A stretch of 64,000 bases of DNA from an uncultured Pelagibacteraceae bacterium (lineage in GTDB: Bacteria; Pseudomonadota; Alphaproteobacteria; Pelagibacterales; Pelagibacteraceae): positions 1 through 64,000 of the forward strand of contig CACFBW010000001.1 in the NCBI GenBank assembly GCA_902564565.1, written 5' to 3'. Of the stretch, positions 37,185 through 47,432 are shown one piece after another. Position 1 is the stretch's first letter. Each line of letters opens with the position of its first letter. Both the position numbers and the translations under genes were made by a program. Below the pieces are notes generated by a model. It worked only from the letters and a program-made list of their open reading frames with translations. It was not told the origin of the DNA and did not search any database.

Positions 37185-38186
37185 ATGTTTGATTATTTAA
37201 ATATAATTTTTTTAGAAACGTACAAAATTTTATTTTTATTAGTACCTGTTCTAACAGCCGTGGCGATGATTGTGTGGCTGGATAGAAGAGTATGGGCTTT
37301 TGTTCAAAAAAGACGTGGACCAAATGTTGTGGGCCCATTTGGTTTATTTCAGTCTTTAGCAGATGCGTTAAAATATTTATTTAAAGAAATTATAATACCA
37401 GCTAGTGCCAATAAAATTATTTTTATTTTAGCTCCGATTGTTACAATGACACTTGCATTAATAGCTTGGGCAGTTATTCCTTTTAGTGAAAATTTTGTAA
37501 TTGCTGATATTAATGTTGGGATACTCTATTTATTTGCAGTTTCCTCTTTAGGTGTTTATGGAATTATTATGGGAGGATGGGCTTCAAATTCAAAGTATCC
37601 ATTTCTAGGCTCAATTAGATCTGCAGCGCAAATGGTTTCTTATGAGGTATCAATAGGTATAATAATCATAAATGTTTTATTATGTGTAGGTTCGCTTAAT
37701 TTGACAGATATTGTTTTAGCTCAAAAAAATTTATGGTTTATAATTCCATTATTTCCAATGTTTGTTATTTTTTTTATTTCAGCTCTAGCAGAAACAAATA
37801 GACCTCCTTTTGATTTGCCTGAAGCCGAAGCAGAGTTAGTCGCAGGTTATCAAACAGAGTATTCTGGAATGATGTATGCAATGTTCTGGCTAGGGGAATA
37901 CGCAAATATTTTATTAATGTGTGCTTTAGGTTCAATTTTATTTTTAGGTGGTTGGTTAGCTCCCATAGAAGTTTTTCCTTTTAATTTTATTCCAGATTTT
38001 GTTTGGTTGATATTTAAAATATTATTTTTATTCATTTTATTTTCATTAGTTAAAGCGATAGTTCCAAGATATAGATATGATCAACTGATGAAATTAGGGT
38101 GGAAAATTTTTCTACCCATGTCTCTTTTCTGGGTTGTTATTACAGCATCATATTTATTTTATTTTAACTTATTACCAGGAAATTAA
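37185..38186 (+). CDS. nuoH: NADH-quinone oxidoreductase subunit H
   Basis: A membrane subunit of 333 residues linking the peripheral arm to the proton-pumping arm and lining the quinone tunnel. Conserved segments are ERK-region equivalent [37 protein letters not shown], and the acidic loop [20 protein letters not shown]. Eight helices are expected. It starts 1 base after the nuoG stop and ends 2 bases before nuoI. Confidence 0.96.
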   Translation: MFDYLNIIFLETYKILFLLVPVLTAVAMIVWLDRRVWAFVQKRRGPNVVGPFGLFQSLADALKYLFKEIIIPASANKIIFILAPIVTMTLALIAWAVIPFSENFVIADINVGILYLFAVSSLGVYGIIMGGWASNSKYPFLGSIRSAAQMVSYEVSIGIIIINVLLCVGSLNLTDIVLAQKNLWFIIPLFPMFVIFFISALAETNRPPFDLPEAEAELVAGYQTEYSGMMYAMFWLGEYANILLMCALGSILFLGGWLAPIEVFPFNFIPDFVWLIFKILFLFILFSLVKAIVPRYRYDQLMKLGWKIFLPMSLFWVVITASYLFYFNLLPGN

Positions 38187-38188
38187 TT

Positions 38189-38674
38189 ATGAAAATTTCA
38201 AGATTTTTTAAAACAATACTATTACTAGATCTTTTAAGTGGTTTGTTAATTGCTATTAAAGAGATTTTTAAGAGCAAAAAAACAATCAATTACCCTTTTG
38301 AAAAAGGAAAAATTAGTCCAAGATTTAGAGGTGAGCATGCTTTAAGAAGATATCCAAATGGAGAAGAAAGATGCATAGCGTGTAAACTATGTGAGGCTGT
38401 CTGTCCAGCTCAAGCGATTACAATTGAGTCTACTCAAAGAGAGGATGGTAGTCGTAAAACTACAAGGTACGATATCGATATGATGAAATGTATTTATTGC
38501 GGCCTTTGCGAAGAATCATGTCCTGTTGATGCTATAGTTCAAGGTCCAAATTTCGAATTTAGTACAGAAACTAGAGAAGAACTTTATTATAACAAAGAAA
38601 AATTACTTGATAATGGTGATCGTTGGGAAAGTATTTTAGAAGCTAATATTAGAGCAGATAAAGCTTATAGGTAA
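38189..38674 (+). CDS. nuoI: NADH-quinone oxidoreductase subunit I
   Basis: A 161-residue ferredoxin-like subunit with two 4Fe-4S clusters (N6a and N6b). The ligands are in [16 protein letters not shown] and [16 protein letters not shown], each with the CxxCxxCxxxCP pattern. The N-terminal [15 protein letters not shown] segment is typical of the alphaproteobacterial and mitochondrial TYKY type. It is followed by nuoJ after 5 bases. Confidence 0.97.
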   Translation: MKISRFFKTILLLDLLSGLLIAIKEIFKSKKTINYPFEKGKISPRFRGEHALRRYPNGEERCIACKLCEAVCPAQAITIESTQREDGSRKTTRYDIDMMKCIYCGLCEESCPVDAIVQGPNFEFSTETREELYYNKEKLLDNGDRWESILEANIRADKAYR

Positions 38675-38679
38675 AAATT

Positions 38680-39312
38680 ATGATTGCTCACTCAATTTTT
38701 TTTTATATTTTTTCTTTTGTCGCTATCTTTTCAGCAATAATGGTAACAGTTTCTAAAAACACTGTGCACTCGGTTTTTTTTTTAATCTTAGATTTTATAA
38801 CTATTTCATGCTTATTTATAATGATTGGCGCGGAATTTTTGGGAATGATTATGCTAATAGTTTATGTAGGAGCTGTGGCAGTATTATTTCTTTTTGTTGT
38901 TATGATGCTTAATGTGGCTCAACAAAAAAAACAATGGTTTAGTTCAATAGGAAGTTCAAAACATATACCTTTAGGTGTTCTAATAAGTGTAATTATTTTT
39001 TTCGAATTAATTGTTGTAATAGGTGGCTGGAAGTTTAAACCCGATGTAGCTTCTTTAATGTCGCTCTCTCCTAATGCAGAAATTTCAAATACACATTCTA
39101 TAGGAAATATTTTATATACAGACTATATTCACCTTTTTCAATTAAGCGGCATGATTTTGTTAGTCGCAATGATTGGAGCAATTGTACTTACATTTAGAAA
39201 AAGATCAGGCTTAAAAAGACAAAGTTATTTTTCTCAAATCTCAAGAGAAAGAGAGGATAGTGTTGAACTAATGGATGTTAATAGCAAACAAGGAGTTGAC
39301 ATAGATGCTTGA
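38680..39312 (+). CDS. nuoJ: NADH-quinone oxidoreductase subunit J
   Basis: A membrane subunit of 210 residues (ND6 type) with five helices. The typical third-helix region [23 protein letters not shown] is clear; this helix carries the pi-bulge that moves during turnover. The C-terminal tail after the last helix is hydrophilic and charged ([21 protein letters not shown]). It overlaps nuoK by 8 bases. Confidence 0.95.
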   Translation: MIAHSIFFYIFSFVAIFSAIMVTVSKNTVHSVFFLILDFITISCLFIMIGAEFLGMIMLIVYVGAVAVLFLFVVMMLNVAQQKKQWFSSIGSSKHIPLGVLISVIIFFELIVVIGGWKFKPDVASLMSLSPNAEISNTHSIGNILYTDYIHLFQLSGMILLVAMIGAIVLTFRKRSGLKRQSYFSQISREREDSVELMDVNSKQGVDIDA

Positions 39313-39616
39313 TATAGGTTTAGGTCATTATTTGACACTAGGTGCAATTATCTTTTCTATTGGCGTAGCTGGAATTTTTTTAAATAGAAAAAATATTATT
39401 GTTATACTGATGAGTATTGAGTTAATTTTACTGTCTGTAAATATTAATTTAGTTTCATTTTCAATATTTTTGAATGATATAACTGGTCAAATTTTTACTT
39501 TATTTATTCTAACTGTTGCCGCAGCTGAAGCAGCAATTGGATTAGCTATAATTGTTGTATATTATCGAAATACTTCAACTGTTGATATTGAAGAAATACA
39601 AAGCTTGAAAGGTTAA
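39305..39616 (+). CDS. nuoK: NADH-quinone oxidoreductase subunit K
   Basis: A small membrane subunit of 103 residues (ND4L type) with three helices. The conserved Glu residues for proton transfer are in the second and third helices ([17 protein letters not shown] and [17 protein letters not shown]). It has the normal family length. It overlaps nuoJ by 8 bases and is followed by nuoL after 1 base. Confidence 0.96.
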   Translation: MLDIGLGHYLTLGAIIFSIGVAGIFLNRKNIIVILMSIELILLSVNINLVSFSIFLNDITGQIFTLFILTVAAAEAAIGLAIIVVYYRNTSTVDIEEIQSLKG

Positions 39617-39617
39617 A

Positions 39618-41531
39618 ATGGAAATTTCACTTTTGTTTCTTCCACTTCTAGCATCTATCATTTCAGGTTTTTTTGGTAAATATATAGGAGATCGAAGTTC
39701 TGAAATTATTACAACTTTATTTGTCATAACTTCAGCATTTTTATCAATATTAATATTTTACAATGTAATAATCAGTGGGTACGAAAATAATATTATTATT
39801 GCATCTTGGATAAATTCAGGAACATTAAATGTAAACTGGTCTATAAAAATAGATCCTCTCTCTTCAGTAATGTTAGTTGTTGTAACAGTAATCTCCGCCC
39901 TTGTTCATATATATTCTATTGGTTATATGTCTCATGACCCTCACAAACCTAGGTTTATGGCTTACTTGTCTTTATTTACTTTTGCCATGCTAACTCTGGT
40001 TACTGCGGATAATTTTCTTCAATTATTTTTTGGATGGGAAGGTGTGGGTCTTTGTTCATATTTTTTAATAGGCTTTTGGTTTAAAAAAGACACTGCTAAC
40101 GCTGCAGCAATCAAAGCTTTTTTAATTAATAGAGTTGGAGATTTTGGTTTTGCGCTTGGAATTTTTTTAATATTTTATTTATTTGGCACTGTTAATTATT
40201 CAGAAGTATTTAATCTTATACCTGAAATAATTGATAAAAAAATAATTTTTCTCGGCTTTAATTTTAATTCAGTAGATTTAATTTGTTTGCTTTTGTTTAT
40301 TGGTGCTATGGGAAAATCTGCACAGATTTTTTTACACACATGGTTACCAGATGCAATGGAGGGACCCACACCAGTTTCTGCATTAATTCACGCCGCAACT
40401 ATGGTAACTGCAGGTGTTTTTTTGGTTGTGAGATGTTCTCCAATTTTTGAATATTCCGTTTTAGCTTTAAATGTAGTTACAATAATTGGAATGTCCACAG
40501 CTTTTTTTGCTGCAACAGTTGCTTTGGTCCAAACTGATATAAAGAAAATTATTGCTTATTCAACATGCAGCCAACTAGGATATATGTTTTTTGCTGCAGG
40601 TGTAGGTGCGTATAATGTTGCAATGTTCCATTTATTTACTCATGCTTTTTTCAAAGCATTATTGTTTTTGGGTTCCGGATCTGTAATCCATGCTTTTGAT
40701 GAGGAGCAAAACATTAATAAAATGGGATCTGTTTGGAAAAAACTTCCTTACACTTGGGTAATGATGATCATTGGAACTTTAGCATTAACTGGCTTTCCTT
40801 TTTTATCAGGCTTTTATTCAAAAGATGCAATAATAGAATTTGCTTATTTAAAAGGAAATACCACGGGTATTTTAGCTGCATATATAGGAATTTTTACGGC
40901 TTTTTTAACATCGATATATTCTTGGAGATTAATTTTTAAAACTTTTCACGGCCAATACAACAATGAAGAAATAAAAAAAGAAAAAATTCATGAGTCCCCA
41001 ATTGTTATGCTGTTACCTTTAATTATTCTTTCAATTGGATCTGTATCTGTAGGTTTTTTGTTTAAAGATCTTTTCATCAGTCATTCAGATAATTTCAATT
41101 TTTGGAATAATTCAATAAAATTTTTAAATCCATTAAATGATGAACATCCACCTTTTTTTATAATTATAATCACTCCTATATTAGTTATTTTATCAATTCC
41201 TATTTCTTATTATCTTTTTATAAAAAATAAAATATTGACCCACTTAATTACAGACTCCAATAAATTTTTATATAATTTCTTTGTTAATAAATGGTACTTT
41301 GATGAATTATATGAATTTATTTTTGTTAAACCTGCTAAAAAAATTGGATTATTTTTTTGGAAATCTGTAGATGTACAAATTATTGACAGGTTTGGACCAG
41401 ATGGAATTTCTGAAATAATTAAATTTTTTTCACTAAAAGCTAAAAAATTTCAAAGTGGTTATATTTATCAATATGCATTTATTATGCTTCTAGGTTTTTC
41501 AGCAATTTTAACATTTTTAATTTTAAATTAA
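39618..41531 (+). CDS. nuoL: NADH-quinone oxidoreductase subunit L
   Basis: An antiporter-like subunit (ND5 type) of 637 residues at the far end of the membrane arm. Seen are FGWEGVGLCSYFLIGFW (with the key Glu), FLHTWLPDAMEGPTPVSALIHAATMVTAG and KIIAYSTCSQLGYMF. The C-terminal part carries the long lateral helix and last transmembrane segment that tie the arm together. It shares one base with the nuoM start. Confidence 0.96.
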   Translation: MEISLLFLPLLASIISGFFGKYIGDRSSEIITTLFVITSAFLSILIFYNVIISGYENNIIIASWINSGTLNVNWSIKIDPLSSVMLVVVTVISALVHIYSIGYMSHDPHKPRFMAYLSLFTFAMLTLVTADNFLQLFFGWEGVGLCSYFLIGFWFKKDTANAAAIKAFLINRVGDFGFALGIFLIFYLFGTVNYSEVFNLIPEIIDKKIIFLGFNFNSVDLICLLLFIGAMGKSAQIFLHTWLPDAMEGPTPVSALIHAATMVTAGVFLVVRCSPIFEYSVLALNVVTIIGMSTAFFAATVALVQTDIKKIIAYSTCSQLGYMFFAAGVGAYNVAMFHLFTHAFFKALLFLGSGSVIHAFDEEQNINKMGSVWKKLPYTWVMMIIGTLALTGFPFLSGFYSKDAIIEFAYLKGNTTGILAAYIGIFTAFLTSIYSWRLIFKTFHGQYNNEEIKKEKIHESPIVMLLPLIILSIGSVSVGFLFKDLFISHSDNFNFWNNSIKFLNPLNDEHPPFFIIIITPILVILSIPISYYLFIKNKILTHLITDSNKFLYNFFVNKWYFDELYEFIFVKPAKKIGLFFWKSVDVQIIDRFGPDGISEIIKFFSLKAKKFQSGYIYQYAFIMLLGFSAILTFLILN

Positions 41532-43030
41532 TGGATTTTCCTATTTTATCTTCACTTATTTTATTGCCTTCTATAGGTGCTTTATTTTTGTTATTTGCGA
41601 ATGAATCTAGTACAAAAAGTCGACAAACTATTAAATACGTTGCACTGTTTGTAACTTTTGTAAATTTTTTTATATCAATTTATCTTTGGCAATTATTTGA
41701 CAAATCTATTTCTGAATTTCAGTTCGTTGAAGAAAAGAAATGGTTAGTAGGCTTTATTAACTACAAAGTTGGTATTGATGGAATATCAATTTTGTTTATC
41801 GTTTTAACCACTTTTATAACTCTTTTATGCATAATATCTGTAATCAATAGTATCAAATCTAGATTAAAGGATTTCCTTATAGCAATTTTAATATTGGAAA
41901 GTTTAATGATTGGAGTATTTTGTTCTTTAGATTTAGTTATTTTTTATTTGTTTTTTGAAGGCGGATTAATACCAATGTTTTTAATTATTGGTATTTGGGG
42001 TGGCGATAGAAGAGTTTATTCAGCATTCAAGTTTTTTTTATATACTCTTTTAGGTTCAGTTTTAATGTTGATTGCAATAATCGTTATTTATTTAACTTCA
42101 AAAACTACGGATATTGCAAAATTATATGAGTTAGGAATTAACCCCAATTTTCAAAATTTGCTATGGTTGGCATTTTTCAGTTCATTTGCAGTTAAAACAC
42201 CTATGTGGCCTGTTCACACATGGTTACCTGATGCACATGTTGAAGCACCAACTGTGGGTTCAGTCCTTTTGGCGGCAATACTATTAAAAATGGCCGGTTA
42301 CGGTTTTTTAAGATTTTCAATTGGACTATTTCCAATTGCATCAGAATTATTCACTCCATTAATTTATTCTCTAAGTCTAATTGCGATAATTTACACTTCT
42401 CTTGTAGCTCTTATGCAGGAAGACATGAAAAAATTAATAGCTTACTCATCCGTTGCACACATGGGTTTTGTAACACTGGGTATGTTCACTTTTACACAAC
42501 AGGGTGTAGAAGGAAGCATAATTCAAATGATTAGTCATGGTTTAGTTTCAGCAGCACTATTTTTATCTGTTGGAGTTTTATATGACAGAATTCATTCAAG
42601 GACTATAAATACTTATGGAGGCCTTGTTTCAGTGATGCCTAAATATTCAATTTTATTAATGATATTTACATTGGCAGCTGTTGGGTTACCAGGAACTAGC
42701 GGATTTATTGGAGAATTTTTAATTTTAATGGGAGCTTTTCAAGATAGTTTTTTAGTAGCAACAATTGCCAGCATAGGAGTTATTTTAGGAGCAGCATATA
42801 TGTTGTGGCTATATAGAAGAGTTATATTTGGAAAATTAACAAATAATAAACTTTTAAATATAAGTGATTTAAATAAATCTGAATTGTTTATACTTACTTG
42901 TTTAGCTTTACCGACGTTATTCTTTGGTTTTTATCCCGAACCATTGTTAAGCACTATTGAAGTGTCTGTAAGTAATTTAATTGAAATGTATAATTATAAT
43001 TTAACAATTTTAAGTAATCACAATGGATAA
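41531..43030 (+). CDS. nuoM: NADH-quinone oxidoreductase subunit M
   Basis: An antiporter-like subunit (ND4 type) of 499 residues. Diagnostic segments are DLVIFYLFFEGGLIPMFLIIG (Glu of the proton channel), MWPVHTWLPDAHVEAPTVGS, and KKLIAYSSVAHMGFVTLG. About 14 helices are expected. It overlaps nuoN by 8 bases (ATGGATAA). Confidence 0.96.
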   Translation: MDFPILSSLILLPSIGALFLLFANESSTKSRQTIKYVALFVTFVNFFISIYLWQLFDKSISEFQFVEEKKWLVGFINYKVGIDGISILFIVLTTFITLLCIISVINSIKSRLKDFLIAILILESLMIGVFCSLDLVIFYLFFEGGLIPMFLIIGIWGGDRRVYSAFKFFLYTLLGSVLMLIAIIVIYLTSKTTDIAKLYELGINPNFQNLLWLAFFSSFAVKTPMWPVHTWLPDAHVEAPTVGSVLLAAILLKMAGYGFLRFSIGLFPIASELFTPLIYSLSLIAIIYTSLVALMQEDMKKLIAYSSVAHMGFVTLGMFTFTQQGVEGSIIQMISHGLVSAALFLSVGVLYDRIHSRTINTYGGLVSVMPKYSILLMIFTLAAVGLPGTSGFIGEFLILMGAFQDSFLVATIASIGVILGAAYMLWLYRRVIFGKLTNNKLLNISDLNKSELFILTCLALPTLFFGFYPEPLLSTIEVSVSNLIEMYNYNLTILSNHNG

Positions 43031-44438
43031 ACTCAATTATATTTACCCTGAAATATTTATTTCTCTTTCTATAATGTTTTTATTAATTTTGGGCGTATTC
43101 AAAAAAAATAGTTCTAATTTAATCAACAGTTTATCAGTCTTAACACTTATTGGAACTTTAGTTTTGATTTTCAATTATCCCATAGATATAAATCTAGAGA
43201 TTTTTAATGGTAGTTATAAAATTGATTTTATTTCATCATACATGAAAATTTTAACAATTTTGTCAGGGATTTTTGTGTTAATAACTTCATCAAAATTTTT
43301 AAAAATTTTTAAAATATTTCAAATTGAATATTCAATACTAATTTTATCTTCAATTTTAGGAATGTTTGTCATGATAAGTTCAAATGATTTAATAGTTTTT
43401 TATATTGGACTTGAATTACAATCATTAGCTTTATATGTTTTGGCTTCTTTTAACAGAGACTATGTTAAGTCTTCTGAAGCTGGGCTTAAATATTTTGTAT
43501 TAAGCGCTTTATCCTCTGGACTTTTGCTATACGGATGTTCATTGATATATGGTTTTTCTGGATCAACTAATTTTCAAGAAATTTCTAATACAATGAATGA
43601 TGTTCAATATGGATTAACATTTGGCATTGTATTTATATTAGTAGGTCTAGCTTTTAAAATTTCTGCAGTACCTTTTCATATGTGGGCACCTGATGTTTAT
43701 GAAGGATCACCAACATCTGTTACTTTATTTTTTGCTGCAGCGCCTAAAATTGCAGCATTAACAGTTTTTATTAGATTTTTATACGTTCCGTTTATTAATG
43801 TAATTGAACAATGGCAATTAATAATAGTTTTCTTGTCTGTTGCTTCGATGCTTTTTGGTGCCGTAGCTGCAATAGGTCAAAAAAACCTTAAAAGGCTAAT
43901 CGCCTATAGTTCGATTGGACACATGGGTTATGCATTAGCAGGTTTATGCACTGGAACAAACGAAGGTGTTCAAAGTTCTGTATTGTATATTACTATTTAT
44001 CTAGTTATGAATATTGGATTTTTTAGCTGTTTATTTATGTTAAAAAGAAATGATAAATATCATGAGAATATTGATGATTTATCAGGTTTATCGAAAAATC
44101 ACCCCCTTATAGCATTATCATTATTAGTTATATTATTTTCACTAGCAGGAATTCCACCTTTAGCAGGTTTTTTTGCAAAATTTTATATTTTTAAAGCTGT
44201 ACTTCATCAGTCGATGTATTACTTAGCAATAATTGGCTTGATATCAACAGTAATTGCAGCTTTCTACTATTTAAGAATAGTAAAGACGATGTATTTTGAT
44301 TTGGAAAAAGAAAAATACGATAGAGATTATACTTTAGGATTAAAATTTACCCTGAGCCTTTCAACAATATTGATTTTATTTTATTTTATATACCCCAGCA
44401 AATTAGTTGAAATAGTAACCAAAATTAACATAATTTAA
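43023..44438 (+). CDS. nuoN: NADH-quinone oxidoreductase subunit N
   Basis: An antiporter-like subunit (ND2 type) of 471 residues, the last of the 14 complex I genes. Seen are DLIVFYIGLELQSLALYVLA, FKISAVPFHMWAPDVYEGSP and LKRLIAYSSIGHMGYALAG. It shares one base with the following birA start, so the downstream biotin ligase, CoaX and RNase J genes are probably read from the same transcript. Confidence 0.96.
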   Translation: MDKLNYIYPEIFISLSIMFLLILGVFKKNSSNLINSLSVLTLIGTLVLIFNYPIDINLEIFNGSYKIDFISSYMKILTILSGIFVLITSSKFLKIFKIFQIEYSILILSSILGMFVMISSNDLIVFYIGLELQSLALYVLASFNRDYVKSSEAGLKYFVLSALSSGLLLYGCSLIYGFSGSTNFQEISNTMNDVQYGLTFGIVFILVGLAFKISAVPFHMWAPDVYEGSPTSVTLFFAAAPKIAALTVFIRFLYVPFINVIEQWQLIIVFLSVASMLFGAVAAIGQKNLKRLIAYSSIGHMGYALAGLCTGTNEGVQSSVLYITIYLVMNIGFFSCLFMLKRNDKYHENIDDLSGLSKNHPLIALSLLVILFSLAGIPPLAGFFAKFYIFKAVLHQSMYYLAIIGLISTVIAAFYYLRIVKTMYFDLEKEKYDRDYTLGLKFTLSLSTILILFYFIYPSKLVEIVTKINII

Positions 44439-44989
44439 TGATATTAAAAAAATTTGTTTATAAAAATGTTAGTAGTACCAATGATTTGGCGATCAAAATA
44501 ATAAAAAATTCAAAAAATAAATCTGGAATAGTGATATCTAACAATCAAAAAAAAGGACGTGGAAGATATGGAAAAAAATGGATTTCATTTAAGGGAAATA
44601 TATTTGTAAGTATTTTTTTTAATTATGAAAAAAATAATATTTCATTAAAAAAAATGACATACATTAACTGCCTTTTGGTTAAAAAATTATTATCATTATA
44701 TTATAAAAAAAGAATTACAATTAAACCTCCAAATGATTTATTAATTAACAAAAAAAAAATATCAGGAATACTTCAAGAAATAATTAAAAAAGGTAAAACT
44801 AAATATATCATTGTTGGCATCGGAATAAATTTGATAAGCAACCCAAACATAGCAAATTATCCAACAACAAATTTAAGTGAGGTTTCAAGAAAAAAAGTTA
44901 ACAAAAGTGAAATAATTTATAGATTAAAAAAAATATACGAAAATTTTATATCAAAATTTGATTTACATGCTACAGGTAAAATTTTATGA
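44438..44989 (+). CDS. birA: Biotin--[acetyl-CoA-carboxylase] ligase, short form
   Basis: Attaches biotin to the carboxyl carrier protein of acetyl-CoA carboxylase through biotinyl-AMP. The catalytic domain is recognised by GRGRYGKKW (residues 40-48), PNDLLINKKKISGIL (the KWPND motif has become KPPND) and VGIGIN. At 183 residues it lacks both the N-terminal DNA-binding domain of E. coli BirA and the usual C-terminal SH3-like domain. It is therefore a minimal enzyme without repressor function. It overlaps coaX by 4 bases, and nuo-birA-coaX-rnj is a familiar alphaproteobacterial order. Confidence 0.88.
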   Translation: MILKKFVYKNVSSTNDLAIKIIKNSKNKSGIVISNNQKKGRGRYGKKWISFKGNIFVSIFFNYEKNNISLKKMTYINCLLVKKLLSLYYKKRITIKPPNDLLINKKKISGILQEIIKKGKTKYIIVGIGINLISNPNIANYPTTNLSEVSRKKVNKSEIIYRLKKIYENFISKFDLHATGKIL

Positions 44990-45741
44990 TAATAGTTGGT
45001 GATATAGGAAATACTGAAACCAAAATTTGTTTAGTAAATTCCAAAAACAAAATTACTCAAAGATTTAATTTTAAAACAAAAAACATTAATGTTAATTTAT
45101 TAAAAAAAACTTTTAAAAAAATCAATTTTACCAAGTTTAAAATTATGCAATGCTTGTTTTCTAGCGTTGTTCCAAAATCTTTTAAAATTATAAAAATTTA
45201 TTTTGAAAAATTTTGCAACGTTAAATGTTTTGAGTTAAAAAATTTACCTTTAAATAATTTAATTAAAATCAAGGTAAATAAAAAACAAGTTGGTTCAGAC
45301 CGTATCGCTAATGCTTTGGGAGTTTTAAATAAAACAAAAAATCATATAATTTTAGATTTTGGTACAGCAACAACATTTGATGTGTTGATAAAAAATGTAT
45401 ATCATGGTGGAGTAATTGCTCCTGGTGTAAATTTGTCTTTAAAAACTTTAATAAATAAAGCCAGCTTAATCCCAAAACTTGATTTAAAAAAAACCAACAA
45501 AGTTATTGGAATCAACACAGTTTCTGCTGTCAGATCTGGTTTTTTTTGGGGTTATAATGGATTAATTGACAACATTATAAATTTAATAAAGAAAGAAACA
45601 AAAAAACCCTTTAAAATAATTATTACTGGTGGTTTTGCTCACTTGTTTAAGAATTCTTTAAAATCAAAAGTCAAAGTAAATAGAGATATTACTATAAATG
45701 GTCTAATTAGAGCTACTAGTTTAATTAAATATAATAAATGA
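44986..45741 (+). CDS. coaX: Type III pantothenate kinase
   Basis: Catalyses the first step of coenzyme A synthesis, pantothenate phosphorylation, in a form insensitive to CoA feedback. The 251 residues have the ASKHA-fold motifs: VGDIGNTETK (phosphate 1, D6), GSDRIANALG, DFGTATTFDV (phosphate 2) and GGVIAPG. The C-terminal IIITGGFAHLF is the adenosine motif. It overlaps birA and the RNase J gene by 4 bases each. Confidence 0.93.
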   Translation: MIIVGDIGNTETKICLVNSKNKITQRFNFKTKNINVNLLKKTFKKINFTKFKIMQCLFSSVVPKSFKIIKIYFEKFCNVKCFELKNLPLNNLIKIKVNKKQVGSDRIANALGVLNKTKNHIILDFGTATTFDVLIKNVYHGGVIAPGVNLSLKTLINKASLIPKLDLKKTNKVIGINTVSAVRSGFFWGYNGLIDNIINLIKKETKKPFKIIITGGFAHLFKNSLKSKVKVNRDITINGLIRATSLIKYNK

Positions 45742-47396
45742 AAAATGAATTTTTATTTTGTCCCTTAGGTGGATCTGGCGAAATTGGCATGAACATGAAT
45801 CTTTTTGCCTATGGCAAGCCAAGTGAGCACAAATGGATAATGGTTGATATTGGTGTAACATTTGCAGATGATAGTTTGCCTGGTATTGACCTTATTTATG
45901 CAGACCCTGGTTTTATAGTTGATAGAAAAGAAAATCTTTTAGGAATAGTTTTAACTCACGCACATGAAGACCACATTGGCGCTATAGCACACCTGTGGCC
46001 TAAACTAAAATGTAAAATTTTTGCAACTCCATTTACAGCTGTATTGATTAAAGAAAAATTTAAAGAAAAAAATATAGATATAACAAAAGATTTAAATATT
46101 GTTAATCTTAATGGAACAGTCAATCTCGAACCATTTGAAATTGAATACATCACTTTGACTCATTCAATTTTAGAACCTAACGGATTAAGAATCAAAACTC
46201 CAGGAGGAACAATACTTCATACTGGAGATTGGAAAGTTGATCCTAATCCTTTAATAGGAGGAAAAATTAATTCAGACAGATTAAAAGAAATTGGAAACGA
46301 AGGAGTTTTAGCAATGATATGTGACTCTACAAATGTTTTTAGCATAGGAAGATCAGGCTCAGAACTAGATGTAAGAAAAAGTTTGTACAACATTATGTGC
46401 AGACTTAAAAAAAAAATTATCGTAACATCTTTTGCGTCAAATGTTGCACGTATGGAAACAATTTTTTACTGTGCAGAAAAAACAGGAAGACAGATTTCTT
46501 TAGTTGGCAGATCAATGCATAGAATTTATAAAGCTGCTAGACAATGTGGGTACTTAAAAGATGTTATTGAACCAATTGATCCAAGAGAGGCAAAAAATTT
46601 TTCTAGAGAAAAGATTGTTTATTTATGCACAGGAAGCCAAGGCGAACCAATGGGCGCAATGATGAGAATTTCTAACTATTCTCATCCAGATGTTTTAGTT
46701 GAAAAAGGAGATGCTGTAATATTTTCATCTAAAATAATCCCAGGAAATGAAAAAAAGCTATACAAACTTCACAACCAACTAGTAAAAGATGGAGTTGAAG
46801 TTATTTCTGAAGATAGTGAGTTTGTACATGTTTCGGGCCATCCAAATAGAGAAGATTTAAAAGATATGTATAATTGGGTTAAACCAAAATGTGTTATTCC
46901 AGTACATGGAGAGCACAGACATATGATTGAACATATAAATTTTGCAAAAGAAATGCTGGTACCATTTCCAATTCAAGTTGAAAATGGTGATATAGTTAAA
47001 CTTTCACCTGGTGACAGCCCTGAAGTTTATGACAAAGCTCCAAGCGGGAGACTTTATCTTGATGGTAACGTAAGCGTTGATGAAGATTCACAATCAATAA
47101 AAGATAGAAAAAATTTAAGTAATAATGGATATATAGAAGTTACTATAATGGTCACCCCAAAAGGAAACGTTCATCAAAGACCAATTTTAACTTTTAAAGG
47201 ACTTCCAATTATTCAAGTTGATGAGTTTATGCACGGCTTGGAAGATCAAATTGAAAATACAACAAAAACCTACTCATTAAACAGCAAAAAGCAGGAATCG
47301 AATCTAATAGATGCGCTCAAAATAGTTTGTAGAAAATATTCTAAAGAAAAAACAGGAAAAAAACCTTTTACAAACATAAACTTAGTAAGAATTTAA
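45738..47396 (+). CDS. rnj: Ribonuclease J
   Basis: A metallo-beta-lactamase-fold ribonuclease of 552 residues with 5' exonuclease and endonuclease activity, used in rRNA maturation and mRNA decay. The metal site is LTHAHEDHIGAI (H74, H76, D78, H79), with further ligands in TGDWKVDPNP and in PVHGEHRH. The beta-CASP domain includes STNVFSIGRSGSE and CTGSQGEPMGAM. It starts within the coaX stop (4-base overlap). Confidence 0.94.
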   Translation: MKNEFLFCPLGGSGEIGMNMNLFAYGKPSEHKWIMVDIGVTFADDSLPGIDLIYADPGFIVDRKENLLGIVLTHAHEDHIGAIAHLWPKLKCKIFATPFTAVLIKEKFKEKNIDITKDLNIVNLNGTVNLEPFEIEYITLTHSILEPNGLRIKTPGGTILHTGDWKVDPNPLIGGKINSDRLKEIGNEGVLAMICDSTNVFSIGRSGSELDVRKSLYNIMCRLKKKIIVTSFASNVARMETIFYCAEKTGRQISLVGRSMHRIYKAARQCGYLKDVIEPIDPREAKNFSREKIVYLCTGSQGEPMGAMMRISNYSHPDVLVEKGDAVIFSSKIIPGNEKKLYKLHNQLVKDGVEVISEDSEFVHVSGHPNREDLKDMYNWVKPKCVIPVHGEHRHMIEHINFAKEMLVPFPIQVENGDIVKLSPGDSPEVYDKAPSGRLYLDGNVSVDEDSQSIKDRKNLSNNGYIEVTIMVTPKGNVHQRPILTFKGLPIIQVDEFMHGLEDQIENTTKTYSLNSKKQESNLIDALKIVCRKYSKEKTGKKPFTNINLVRI

Positions 47397-47432
47397 TTGA
47401 ATATTCTGATTTAAAAAACATAATAACTTACA

